Positions 1 to 8,704 of a stretch of 64,000 nt of DNA are shown here, in pieces; position 1 is the stretch's first letter; every line of letters begins with the position of its first letter. The position numbers were made by a program, and so were the translations under genes. The stretch covers positions 1-64,000 of the forward strand of contig CAVVKQ010000004.1 in NCBI GenBank assembly GCA_963748985.1, in the 5' to 3' direction. Origin of the DNA: RPQJ01 sp963748985 (GTDB taxonomy: Bacteria > Pseudomonadota > Gammaproteobacteria > Steroidobacterales > Steroidobacteraceae). Below the pieces are notes generated by a model. The model did no database searches. It saw only the letters and a list, made by a program, of their open reading frames with translations, and had not been told where the DNA came from.

Positions 1-189
1 AACCACTACCCGGCACTCGAACTGGTTCGGCTCACGATTCCGCGACGCGTGTACACGCAGGCGCACATGGACTTGACTGCTGAGTCGGTGATTGCCGTGC
101 ACGACGAACGACGGTCAGCGCGGGGGTTGAAGATCGTGTACGAGCCCCGTTACCTGCGCTTCTTTCAGGCCCGCTTCGCGCGCCCGTGA
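1..189 (+). CDS. Tyrosine phenol-lyase / tryptophanase family enzyme, C-terminal fragment
   Basis: Only the last 62 codons are inside the window. They read in frame from base 1 to a TGA at 187-189. The fragment carries ELVRLTIPRRVYT, then AHMD, GLKIVYEP and LRFF, the C-terminal signature of the PLP-dependent beta-eliminating lyases. From memory it resembles tyrosine phenol-lyase (ELVRLTIPRRVYT) more closely than E. coli tryptophanase. Such enzymes release phenol or indole plus pyruvate and ammonia through an aminoacrylate intermediate. The active-site lysine lies upstream of the window, so substrate choice cannot be settled. Two exported RidA-type proteins are encoded within 9 kb. Confidence 0.85.
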   Translation, partial: NHYPALELVRLTIPRRVYTQAHMDLTAESVIAVHDERRSARGLKIVYEPRYLRFFQARFARP

Positions 190-248
190 TTGCCGTGCAC
201 AGCCAGACGCATTACGGTCACTATCAGGCAAAGTCAGGAGAATATCTG

Positions 249-1196
249 GTGCAGAACCAGCAGTATCGAATTCGCAATCGTTCCCAGTGGCGCGCGGCCA
301 TCCTCGCAACTGCCGTGCTCGCCGGAACCTGCGTTGCCGCGGTGGACGACACTGCCAACCGCAGCGGTACGACCCGCCCCGGGATCTCGCAGTCGGATCG
401 TCCGGGCGTGACGACCTCGTTCGTCGCCTACATGGTCACCGTGAACGACCGAGCCTTTCCGGTCGCGGGCGAGTTGCGTGTCCCAAGAACGACCGGCGTC
501 GACACGCGGCCCGCGGTCGTGATCGTGCACGGCTCGGGCGGAGTAGACAGCCGGGGCCAGCGCTATGCCACCGCGCTGAACGAGGCCGGGTTCGTCACAC
601 TGGAAATCGACCTGTGGGCTGCGCGCGGCATCCGCAGCCCGGCCGAGCGGCCAAAGGCCGTGCCGGAGACTCTACCGGACGCCTTCGGCGCGCTGGCACT
701 GCTGAGCGCTCGCGCCGATGTCGACCCACGGCGCATCGGCATCATGGGGTTTTCCTGGGGTGGCGTCGTGTCGATGCTGAGCGCAACGCAGCGCTACCGG
801 AACGCATTCGCCACCGGCGACCAGGCATTCGCGGCCCACGCCCCGCTCTACCCGGTCTGTTGGGTGTACAACGTCGTGCCGGGATACGAATTCAAGGACC
901 TCGTCGGCGCACCGGTGTTCATCCAGGCAGGGACGGCGGACACTTACGACGCGCCCACGAGTTGCTCGCGACTGCGGGCTTCCCTGCCGGAGCAGTCGCG
1001 AGACCTGCTCGACGTGCACATGTATGACGGCGCAACGCACGGCTGGGACAGGCGCGAGCCGGACATGACGATCAACGACCCGTTCGCCCACGAAGGTCGC
1101 GGCGGTTCCGTCGCAATGCTCGGGGACACCAAGGCAACCCAGGCTTCGGTTGCGGCAGTCGTCAGTTACTTTTCCCGGGTGCTCAAGCCGCGGTGA
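249..1196 (+). CDS. Secreted dienelactone-hydrolase-like alpha/beta hydrolase
   Basis: An alpha/beta hydrolase of about 315 residues. I start it at GTG 249 because CAGGAG lies 8 bases upstream; the frame stays open back to GTG 186, overlapping the preceding stop. Residues 14-32 form a hydrophobic stretch ending in VAA, consistent with a Sec signal peptide. The oxyanion region HGSGG is near residue 94, the nucleophile elbow GFSWGG puts Ser at 169, an acid candidate lies in AGTADTYD (231-234), and HGW supplies His 264. This order fits the dienelactone hydrolase family. The substrate is unknown. The next gene starts 38 bases downstream on the same strand, so co-transcription is likely. Confidence 0.85.
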   Translation: MQNQQYRIRNRSQWRAAILATAVLAGTCVAAVDDTANRSGTTRPGISQSDRPGVTTSFVAYMVTVNDRAFPVAGELRVPRTTGVDTRPAVVIVHGSGGVDSRGQRYATALNEAGFVTLEIDLWAARGIRSPAERPKAVPETLPDAFGALALLSARADVDPRRIGIMGFSWGGVVSMLSATQRYRNAFATGDQAFAAHAPLYPVCWVYNVVPGYEFKDLVGAPVFIQAGTADTYDAPTSCSRLRASLPEQSRDLLDVHMYDGATHGWDRREPDMTINDPFAHEGRGGSVAMLGDTKATQASVAAVVSYFSRVLKPR

Positions 1197-1234
1197 TCCG
1201 CGACCCAGGGCGGCTGTTCGACTGGAGAGCTGAA

Positions 1235-3418
1235 ATGCCCGACGAGTCCTTGCTGGCGGTACGGTCCCGGAAGCGCCTGCCGTGGTCCGAGCGTTCCTGG
1301 CGAAGAATTCTGATCGATACCCAGATTCCGGACTGGGACCCGCGTTTCCTCTCGCGCCTTACCCCGGAGTCCATCGTCGAGGCCGTCGCGCACTCAGGGG
1401 CCGAGGCTGCCATGGTCTATTTCCAGTCGCACACGGGCCTGTGCAACTGGCCCACTGCCAGCGGCGCCACACACGGCGCGTTTGCCGGCCGCGACTTCAT
1501 GGCCAAGACCGTCGATCTGCTGCATGCGAGCGGCTTGCCGGTGTGCGCCTACTACAGCGTCCAGTTCAACAACTGGGCCTACCTCAATCATCCGGACTGG
1601 CGCGTCGTGCAGTCCACGCGCAACAGCATGGGATCGTTGCCGATGCCGCGCTACGGACTGTGCTGCGCCAACAATCCAGGGTACCGCGCCTTCGTGATCG
1701 CTCAGACCCGGGAGATCCTCGCCGGCTACGATGTCGACGCCGTCTTCTTCGACATGATGTGGCAGCCGGGAATCTGCGGGTGCACCCATTGTCGCACGCG
1801 CTGCGAAGCCGAGACGGGTGCGCCCTTCCCAGAGATGATCGACTGGTTTGACACGGGCTGGTGCACGTTCCAGGCCGCACGGGAACGCTGGACCACCGCC
1901 TGGGCGGGCGAACTGCGGGAGGTCGTTCGCTCTGTCGACCCAAGCCTCGAGGTCTACCACAATTTCGCGATGGGCGTGGCGAACTGGTCGCGCGCGCAAT
2001 CCTTTGCGTCGGCGCAGGCGCATGATTTCCTGGGCGGTGATTTCTACGGCGGGCGCGACGAACAACTGGTCGTCTGCCGGCTGATGCGCAACCTGTCGGC
2101 GAAGCAGCCGATCGAGTTCATGACGACGATCAGCGCGGGCCTGACGGACCACGAGACCCTGAAGAGCAAGGAGGAACTCGATCTGCTAGCCTTCGCGGCG
2201 ACGGTGCACAGCGCAGCGTTCCTCGCGATTGCCGCCTGGGACCCGGACGGTTCAATCAATCCCGCGGCTCTGCAGCTGATACGGGCTTCGTTCGCGAAGA
2301 CTAGACTCTACGAGCCATTTCTGGGCGGCAGCCCCGTTGAAGACGTCGGCATCTACTTCAGCAGCGAGTCGAAGGTGAACTTCGCCGAGAACGGCACGCC
2401 GCTGGCGGACCTGTCAACGTCCGCGGCGGCCAACTATCCACACTTCCATGCGGTGCGCGGCGCATGCCGGGCGCTGCAGGCTGCGCACATCCCCTTCGGC
2501 ATCCTGACTCGGCGCCAATTGGGCGAACTCGACCGGTATCGGGTGCTGGTCCTGCCCAACGTGTTGCGCATGGATACCGAGGAGTGCGCGGCGTTGCGGG
2601 CCTATGTCGACCGTGGAGGCCGACTGTACGCGAGTCGCCTCACGTCGTTGACCGAGAGCAAGGGTGTCAGACTCACGGACTTCGCGCTGGCCGACGTTTT
2701 CGGTACGCATTTCGTGGCAGAAGAGCGCGGTCGAATGGTTTACGTCGAACCCGCGACCGGCGACGTGGCCCGGGCGATTGCCCCGCAACGGCTTCTGGCT
2801 CATGCCATCGATCGGAACGCTCTCACTGGAGCGGTGCGCGTCGTGGCAACCGGGGGCGAGGTGCTCGCTCGGCTGACCTTGCCCTACGGTCACCCGCATG
2901 AAGGTTCGGTCGACGATCAGCATTGGTCCAGCATTCACTCTTGGCCGCCGGACCAGCACCTCGAGGCGGCCACGATTGTGCGGCATGCCTTCGGCACGGG
3001 CACGGCGATATATGCCGCCACGGACCTCGAGGCCGCTGCCGGCGCTGGTCAGTCACTGTTCGTGGCGCTCATCCGGGAATTGCTGAGCGCCGCACCGCCG
3101 CAGGTCGAGGCAGATGCGCCCGGGTGTGTGTGGCTCACGGCCTTCAATCAACCCGAACGCCAACGCATGGTCGCGAGCCTGCTCAATTACCCGATCGAGG
3201 CGCCGGTCATTCCGATCGGCTCAATTCGGATACGCGTCTGTCATCCGCGCGGAGCGCGAATCCAGCGGGTGACGTTGGCCCCCGACCACGAGCCGATCGA
3301 GTTCGAATCGACATCCAGCGGCGTCGTTGCGACGCTGCCGCGCCTCGGCATGTTTGCGATGCTGGTGATCGACTACACAGCCGAGCGAGAGGAGACGAGC
3401 GATGCGCAACGGACGTGA
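1235..3418 (+). CDS. Glycoside-hydrolase-like protein (GHL6-like barrel plus beta-galactosidase trimerisation-like domain)
   Basis: A 727-residue protein with no signal peptide. I chose ATG 1235 because GGAG sits 7 bases upstream; the frame is open from 1193. The first half looks like a TIM-barrel hydrolase (YYSVQFNNWAYLNHP, DAVFFDMMWQPG, the cysteine motif CGCTHC, VYHNFAMG). The middle (PFGILTRRQLGELDRYRVLVLPNV) looks like the Rossmann-like beta-galactosidase trimerisation domain, followed by a beta-rich C-terminus. Putative acidic catalytic residues cannot be assigned without an alignment. The gene overlaps the downstream cupin gene by 17 bases, so the two are probably translationally coupled. 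Its place near a rhamnoside locus suggests a glycan substrate, but that is inference. Confidence 0.75.
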   Translation: MPDESLLAVRSRKRLPWSERSWRRILIDTQIPDWDPRFLSRLTPESIVEAVAHSGAEAAMVYFQSHTGLCNWPTASGATHGAFAGRDFMAKTVDLLHASGLPVCAYYSVQFNNWAYLNHPDWRVVQSTRNSMGSLPMPRYGLCCANNPGYRAFVIAQTREILAGYDVDAVFFDMMWQPGICGCTHCRTRCEAETGAPFPEMIDWFDTGWCTFQAARERWTTAWAGELREVVRSVDPSLEVYHNFAMGVANWSRAQSFASAQAHDFLGGDFYGGRDEQLVVCRLMRNLSAKQPIEFMTTISAGLTDHETLKSKEELDLLAFAATVHSAAFLAIAAWDPDGSINPAALQLIRASFAKTRLYEPFLGGSPVEDVGIYFSSESKVNFAENGTPLADLSTSAAANYPHFHAVRGACRALQAAHIPFGILTRRQLGELDRYRVLVLPNVLRMDTEECAALRAYVDRGGRLYASRLTSLTESKGVRLTDFALADVFGTHFVAEERGRMVYVEPATGDVARAIAPQRLLAHAIDRNALTGAVRVVATGGEVLARLTLPYGHPHEGSVDDQHWSSIHSWPPDQHLEAATIVRHAFGTGTAIYAATDLEAAAGAGQSLFVALIRELLSAAPPQVEADAPGCVWLTAFNQPERQRMVASLLNYPIEAPVIPIGSIRIRVCHPRGARIQRVTLAPDHEPIEFESTSSGVVATLPRLGMFAMLVIDYTAEREETSDAQRT

Positions 3419-4694
3419 ATTGCCAGTCGATGTGCGCAGCCTGCACACGCTCTCCACGAAAGTGGGTCCGGCAGTTGATGCTGCGCTCGAGCGTGGCCAC
3501 GGGCTTCTGCGATTGTCCCCGTGCTGGGTGCCGCGGTCGTTCCTGCATCCGGGCCGCCGACTGAAGCTCGACCCGCGCGACCTGTATGCGTTCGGAACCG
3601 CCCGCGGCGGCATCGACGAGCGCTGGTTCGGTTCCACAACGGAGGCAGCCAATGACAATCGCACGCCGGACGAGGGCCTGAGCTATGTCGTCGACGGAGA
3701 CTGCAGGTTCACATTGCGCGACGCGGTCGTCGAGCGCGGGCCCGCGCTGATCGGCGAGCGTCTCTGGCGTCAGTACAAAGGCTGGCCTGTCTATTCCAAG
3801 TTCTTCGACAACATGGGTCCGATCCCGCTGCACATGCACCAGGATCGTGAGCACGCGCGCCTGGTGGGCCGGGAAGGCAAGCCGGAGGGCTATTATTTTC
3901 CACCGCAGCACAACGCCACCGGCAATGTCTTCCCTTACACGTTCTTTGGCCTGTCGCCGAACACGTGCAAGGCCGATGTGCGGCGAGCGCTCGAGCGCTG
4001 GTCAATCGGCGACAACCGCATTCTCGACCTGTCGGTGGCCTATGCACTGACTCCCGGGACCGGCTGGCTCGTGGGCCCGGGAATCTTGCATGCGCCGGGC
4101 TCCCTGTGCACCTACGAACCGCAATGGGGCTCGGACGTGTTTGCCATGTACCAGAACCTGTGCGAGGGCCGCGAAGTACCGCGCGAACTGCTGGTCAAGG
4201 ACGTGCCCATCGATCGTCGCGACGACCTGGACCACCTCGTTGCACAGCTGGACTGGGAGGCGAACGTCGATCCGCGCTTCAAGCAGAACCATCATCTCGT
4301 GCCCGTCGACGTCGCCGACACGCTGGCGCAAGGTTGGATTGACCGCTGGGTCGTCTATGGACGTGTGCGCGGCGAGTTGCTGTTCACGGCACGCGAATTG
4401 ACCGTCGACCCCGGGGTCCGCCTGACGCTGCGGGATCCCGGCGCATCGAGCGCGATCGTGGTCCAAGGCCAGGGAACAGCCAACGGCCTCGCCTTGAGTT
4501 CGCCAAGCATGATTGGTTTTCATGACATGACGCAGGACGAGATTTTCGTCACGGAGCCGGCTGCGCAGGCAGGCGTGGTGATCGAGAACACCTCGAGCGT
4601 CGAACCGCTGGTGCTACTGCGCTACTTCGGACCGGACACGGACTTGGAAGCGCCGGAAATCGGCAGTGCGCAGCCCGCACTTCACTCGGCGTAG
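3402..4694 (+). CDS. Cupin protein resembling type I phosphomannose isomerase
   Basis: A 430-residue cytoplasmic protein whose start lies inside the 3' end of the preceding gene. The metal-site pattern of type I phosphomannose isomerases is recognisable: PLHMHQ (His 144, His 146), GKPEGYYF (about 160-167), and a later His in GILHAPGSLCTYEPQW. The C-terminus is a second beta-rich cupin-like half. It is not a normal ManA: the surrounding sequence is divergent and its partner is a glycoside-hydrolase-like protein. A sugar isomerase or epimerase for whatever that partner releases is a reasonable guess. The gene ends convergently with a minus-strand oxidoreductase, overlapping it by 13 bases. Confidence 0.65.
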   Translation: MRNGRELPVDVRSLHTLSTKVGPAVDAALERGHGLLRLSPCWVPRSFLHPGRRLKLDPRDLYAFGTARGGIDERWFGSTTEAANDNRTPDEGLSYVVDGDCRFTLRDAVVERGPALIGERLWRQYKGWPVYSKFFDNMGPIPLHMHQDREHARLVGREGKPEGYYFPPQHNATGNVFPYTFFGLSPNTCKADVRRALERWSIGDNRILDLSVAYALTPGTGWLVGPGILHAPGSLCTYEPQWGSDVFAMYQNLCEGREVPRELLVKDVPIDRRDDLDHLVAQLDWEANVDPRFKQNHHLVPVDVADTLAQGWIDRWVVYGRVRGELLFTARELTVDPGVRLTLRDPGASSAIVVQGQGTANGLALSSPSMIGFHDMTQDEIFVTEPAAQAGVVIENTSSVEPLVLLRYFGPDTDLEAPEIGSAQPALHSA

Positions 4695-5668
4695 CCACCC
4701 ACGCCGGCGGCGGCGTAAATCGACTCGATGGCCGCGAGATTTTCCACGATGTCATCGACTTCGGTCGGCAGGGGGGTGCCCGAATCGATCGCGTCGACCA
4801 CAGCAAGCAGTTGGTGGTAGTAGCTCGAGGTGGTTGCCGACCTTTCTTTGTGCCAGTCGCCGTCGCTCGAACGCCAGCGCAGTTCGTGCCCCCATTGGGG
4901 CGCGATTGGATTGCGCACGAACAGCTCGCCCGCGGTGCCGACCAGGTGCAGGGTGGCGGTGCGACCGCGGTCATGCGGCACCATTGAGCAGAACAGCGAT
5001 CCCCGCGCGCCGGAGCCATAGCGGAGGTTGGCCCGGACGACCTGATCGACACCCGCTGGCGACATCTCGATGGTGGCGTCGGTCACCTCGAAAGTACCTG
5101 CGAGCGTTCGCAACCAATGCACCGGATAGCAACCCAGGTCCATGAGCGCTCCGCCGGCCAGGTCGGGCCGCCACCGGATCTGTTCGGGTTGCTGCGGCAC
5201 CGGCACGTCGATCACCGCGTGTGTTTCCAGCAGCTCACCGAGCGAGCCGGTCCGCACGATCTCGAGGATCCGGTTGAAGAGCGGGTGGTAGCGGTAGTGG
5301 AACGCCTCGATCAGGCGCCGGTTCGCATGCGCGGCTGCGGCAATCATGCGGGCAGCGGCGGCACTCGACGGCGCGGACGGCTTTTCCATGAGCACGTGCT
5401 TGCCGGCTTGCAGCGAAGCAATGCCCCATTTTTCATGTAGCGTGATCGGCAGTGAGATATAGACGAGGTCAACGTCGGATCGCGACAGCAGTGCCTCATA
5501 GGAGGCTGCCACGTTCGGTATGCCATGCTCGGCGGCAAAGCCCCGCGCCCGCTCGAGGTCACGTGCGGCGACCACGGTGACCTCGACGGCGCCGATGTCA
5601 CGGGCAGGAGCGACGAGCGCCAGCGGCGCAATACCCGAGGCGCCGAGCAGGCCGATCCGCAGGCTCAT
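4682..5668 (-). CDS. Gfo/Idh/MocA family NAD(P)-dependent oxidoreductase
   Basis: 328 residues. The N-terminal Rossmann motif is GLLGASG (residues 6-12) and the family signature EKP is at 95-97 (VLMEKPSAP). These are followed by the alpha/beta C-terminal domain with AFHYRYHPLF. Family members oxidise or reduce sugars and cyclitols such as inositol, glucose or 1,5-anhydrofructose. The gene follows a RidA-like lipoprotein gene by 30 bases and a TonB receptor further up, so it is probably the last gene of that transcript. A role in carbohydrate turnover fits the context; the substrate cannot be read from sequence. Confidence 0.88.
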   Translation of the reverse strand: MSLRIGLLGASGIAPLALVAPARDIGAVEVTVVAARDLERARGFAAEHGIPNVAASYEALLSRSDVDLVYISLPITLHEKWGIASLQAGKHVLMEKPSAPSSAAAARMIAAAAHANRRLIEAFHYRYHPLFNRILEIVRTGSLGELLETHAVIDVPVPQQPEQIRWRPDLAGGALMDLGCYPVHWLRTLAGTFEVTDATIEMSPAGVDQVVRANLRYGSGARGSLFCSMVPHDRGRTATLHLVGTAGELFVRNPIAPQWGHELRWRSSDGDWHKERSATTSSYYHQLLAVVDAIDSGTPLPTEVDDIVENLAAIESIYAAAGVGGYAE

Positions 5669-5698
5669 TCAGGTCTCTTTGTCACGCCGCACTGCCTC

Positions 5699-6154
5699 TC
5701 ATTGCCCACGCAGCGCGACAGCGTCGATCTCGATGCGGACACCCGGCGGCAGCGCGATGCCCGGCACCGTCGTCCGGGCCGGGCGATGCTCACCGAAAAA
5801 CTCAGCGTACACGGCATTCATGCCCGCAAAGTCGGCGGCATCGGCGAGGTAAACAGTCACCTTGGCCACACGGTCACGTTCGCTACCCGCGGCGCTCAGC
5901 AGTGTCTGGACATTCGCCAGCGCCTGTCGGGTTTGCATGCCGATGTCGCCATCCACCATCGAACGTGCCGTAGCATCGTAGGGCAATTGTCCGGAGAGAT
6001 AGACGAAGTCTCCGGCGACTACTGCGGATGCGTATGGTCCGAGCGCTGGCGCACCAGCAGCCCTCACCTCGCGAGGGCTGGCTGGCACGCCGGATCCCGA
6101 CGCGCAGCCCGCAAGAACGACGACCACGCCGATCACGGCCGCGCGCATGGCCAT
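5699..6154 (-). CDS. RidA/YjgF-family lipoprotein
   Basis: A 151-residue Rid-family protein preceded by a lipoprotein signal: hydrophobic residues 5-16 and lipobox LAGC with Cys 17. Family motifs visible are YLSGQLP (52-58), ANVQTLL (80-86), and RPART with Arg 127, the position that binds the substrate carboxylate in 2-iminobutanoate/aminoacrylate deaminases, followed by the usual acidic residue in VRIEIDAVAL. RidA proteins are normally cytosolic, so membrane anchoring in the periplasm is unusual. The gene starts 6 bases after the TonB-dependent receptor stop, so the two are almost certainly co-transcribed. Confidence 0.88.
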   Translation of the reverse strand: MAMRAAVIGVVVVLAGCASGSGVPASPREVRAAGAPALGPYASAVVAGDFVYLSGQLPYDATARSMVDGDIGMQTRQALANVQTLLSAAGSERDRVAKVTVYLADAADFAGMNAVYAEFFGEHRPARTTVPGIALPPGVRIEIDAVALRGQ

Positions 6155-6160
6155 CTCCGG

Positions 6161-8446
6161 TCAGAACTTGACCGACGCGGTGATGCCCCAGGTGCGCGGC
6201 TGTCTGGCGGTCACGATTCCACCGAACAGTTCGAGTCCGTCCCGGGGACCGGCGCCGATCGCGCCTTTGACGAAATCAAGGCGTCTGCTGGGGTTCGGCA
6301 CAAATGTTCCCACCAGGGCGGCATCCTCGTCCGTCAGGTTCTCGACCCACAACCGCACCGAATATCGATCCCAGTCGAAGCCGGTCCGCAGGTTCAGATT
6401 GGTCGCGTCGCCGACATAGGCATCAGCCGTCTGTACCGCGCTCTGGTCGGACTGGTAGGTCAGGTCGGCGCGGCTCACCCAGTCGAGCGTCGCCGAGACG
6501 GGGTACGTATATTCGCCGCTGATGAAGCCCTGCCACTCCGAAACGTACTGCAGGCGGGTGCCGTCGAGCACCGGATCCACACCGATCAAGGCCAGCGTGC
6601 CGAAGGTGTAGTCATCGTAGCTGGAGTCCGTATAAGCGAGGCCAGCATCCAGGGTGAGTCCATCGACCGGTCGCGCACGCACCTCGAGTTCGAGACCCTG
6701 CACGGTCGACTGGCCCGCGTTGATGTTCAGCAAAGCGCCGCTTGCACCGATGGCCCGCACGATCTGGTCGGTCCAGTCAATGTAGAAGGCGGCCCCATTC
6801 AACACCAACCGGCCATCCGCCCAGGTGGTCTTCGCACCGATCTCGTAGTTCCAGGCTGACTCTGAATCGTAGGTGCGCTCCTCTGGCAGAATCGCGCCGG
6901 CAACGGTAACGACGTTGAACCCGCCCACTTTTTCGCCCTGGGCGACCGAAGCGTACAGCAGGACATCGTTCGTCATCTGGTAGTCGAGCGTGAAACGCGG
7001 CACGAAGTTCTGGAAGTCCGTCTCATCGACGAACGTGCCCGTGACCACCCCCGGATTCAACTGGCTCTGGTCGGCCGAGTTGACCTTTTTCGTCTCATCC
7101 GTCCAGCGACCTTCGAGCGACACCCTCCAGCGATCGGTGATCGCGAAGCCAACCTGCCCGAAGATCGCGAAACTGTTGGTTTCCTCGGTGAGGTCGTTGA
7201 TGAGCCCACCTACCAGGAAGCGACGCAAGGACGGCGGTACGGCCGCAGCGATCGGCAGGGCATCCGCCCCATAGAGGCTCTCCAGGTGCGTGTTCGTCTG
7301 CAGGTCGTAGTAGTAGGCACCGGCAAGCCATGTCAGGCGCTGGTCCCCCGGCGACGTGATCCGCAGCTCCTGGCTGAATTCCTCGGTGTCCGCGACCGTG
7401 GTGGCAAAATTGACGCTCTGTGCGGAGTAATCGGTGTCGACCGCCGTGTCATAGGTGAGATCGTTGTAACCCGTGATGGAAGTGAGCGTGTAATTGCCCA
7501 CGGCCCAATCGACCGACAGGGACACCTGGGTGACCTCCCGATCGCTGTGGCCTGGCGTCACCGAGTAGTCGTCGAAGGCGTGCATTTCGCCGCGATAGAG
7601 CTGGTTGACGGCAGGAAACGCCGGCCCCGCCGGGCTGAACGGCTCGGCGTTGTTGACGACGTACCGGATTGGGTCATCACCGTCGCTGGTGTCCGAGTAT
7701 GCCACCCGCAGCCGGATGTCGAGATCGTCTGTCGGCGAGGCCTCCAGCGAACCGGCAATCACGCCCGTGCGCCGCGTATCGAGATCGTCGCCGGTCAGGT
7801 TATTGGTGTAAGACCCATCGCTGCTCGTATAGACGCCGCCCAGTCGAAAGCCCAACCAGTCCGTCACCGGTCCACTGACCCATCCGCGCAGGTCCTGGGT
7901 ATCGAAGTCCCCGTAGCTCGCCTCGAGCTTTCCTTCCAGTTCGTCGGACGGTCGTTCTGTCACGATGTTCACCGCGCCCGCAAACGTGTTGCGGCCATAG
8001 AGCGCGCTCTGCGGTCCCTTGACGACCTCGACCCGGGCCACGGAGTCGCCGAACATCGCATCCATCAACGCCCGCGAGGACTGATACACGCCGTCGACGA
8101 AGAAACCGACGTTCGGCTCGCCGATGGTCGTGGACTGGCCGCGAATCACGGGCGTCTGGGCGCCGCCGCCGAACAACGGTGCCATGGTAAATCCAGGGGT
8201 CAGCGAAGCAATGTCCTCGACGTTCCGAATCGCGGCACTTCGGATCGTCTCGGCGGAGAACGCGGAGATCGACAGCGGGACCGTCTGCAGGGCCTCCTCG
8301 CGCTTGCGGGCTGTCACGACGATTTCCTCGAGTGGCGTCGCTGTCGGCGCCGATTGCGCGTACACGGCCCCTACGGGCAAGCCGATGCACAACGGCGCGA
8401 GCGCGGTGGCCACGGCGGCTCTAAGGCTGGTTGGTCTCTTGGTCAT
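6161..8446 (-). CDS. TonB-dependent outer membrane receptor
   Basis: About 761 residues. The start is ATG 8446, preceded by the purine-rich GGAAAGGGGG; a longer open frame reaches 8554 but lacks a ribosome site. A Sec signal peptide ends near VYAQS. A TonB-box-like segment EEIVVTARKREE follows, then the plug domain (SISAFSAETI, RNTFAGAVNI) and a 22-strand-type barrel ending in the terminal aromatic SVKF. Receptors of this type import siderophores, vitamins or, in polymer degraders, oligosaccharides. Its position next to a rhamnoside locus and to sugar-type enzymes favours a glycan or glycoside ligand, but there is no SusD partner and the ligand is unproven. Confidence 0.93.
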   Translation of the reverse strand: MTKRPTSLRAAVATALAPLCIGLPVGAVYAQSAPTATPLEEIVVTARKREEALQTVPLSISAFSAETIRSAAIRNVEDIASLTPGFTMAPLFGGGAQTPVIRGQSTTIGEPNVGFFVDGVYQSSRALMDAMFGDSVARVEVVKGPQSALYGRNTFAGAVNIVTERPSDELEGKLEASYGDFDTQDLRGWVSGPVTDWLGFRLGGVYTSSDGSYTNNLTGDDLDTRRTGVIAGSLEASPTDDLDIRLRVAYSDTSDGDDPIRYVVNNAEPFSPAGPAFPAVNQLYRGEMHAFDDYSVTPGHSDREVTQVSLSVDWAVGNYTLTSITGYNDLTYDTAVDTDYSAQSVNFATTVADTEEFSQELRITSPGDQRLTWLAGAYYYDLQTNTHLESLYGADALPIAAAVPPSLRRFLVGGLINDLTEETNSFAIFGQVGFAITDRWRVSLEGRWTDETKKVNSADQSQLNPGVVTGTFVDETDFQNFVPRFTLDYQMTNDVLLYASVAQGEKVGGFNVVTVAGAILPEERTYDSESAWNYEIGAKTTWADGRLVLNGAAFYIDWTDQIVRAIGASGALLNINAGQSTVQGLELEVRARPVDGLTLDAGLAYTDSSYDDYTFGTLALIGVDPVLDGTRLQYVSEWQGFISGEYTYPVSATLDWVSRADLTYQSDQSAVQTADAYVGDATNLNLRTGFDWDRYSVRLWVENLTDEDAALVGTFVPNPSRRLDFVKGAIGAGPRDGLELFGGIVTARQPRTWGITASVKF

Positions 8447-8704
8447 CACGCCCCCTTTCCAATTGCTCTGCATGGACACTAGTGAACTGACTTTGGCTCG
8501 TTGCCCGGGCCGCGCAGGCGACTGTTCGCAACGATGTTCACGGTCTTCTATCACATTCGCTCAATATCAATCAATGGTGGTCACATTTAATCTGTAGGCA
8601 GACCCAGACGGTGGCTCGGAGGGACCACAAAATGTGGCGTCGCAACAGACTTTCTTGGGAAGCTCAGTTCGCGACCCTGGCGCAGACTGGTGGTCGCCGG
8701 GCGA
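8447..8704 (-). promoter_or_regulatory. Leader and probable promoter region of the TonB-dependent receptor
   Basis: A 258-base non-coding stretch between two minus-strand genes. On the minus strand it has a locally AT-rich block near 8551-8590 in which AATGTGA occurs twice with a 30-base period (TCACATT at 8551-8557 and 8581-8587 on +). A small perfect palindrome CCACA-AAA-TGTGG lies at 8625-8637. I see no convincing -35/-10 pair. The length and AT content suggest the receptor has its own promoter rather than relying on the upstream operon. Confidence 0.35.

Noticed and set aside
5525..6859. Open frame of 444 codons on the plus strand opposite the RidA and TonB receptor genes
   Set aside because: No family resemblance; opposite genes are clearly coding.
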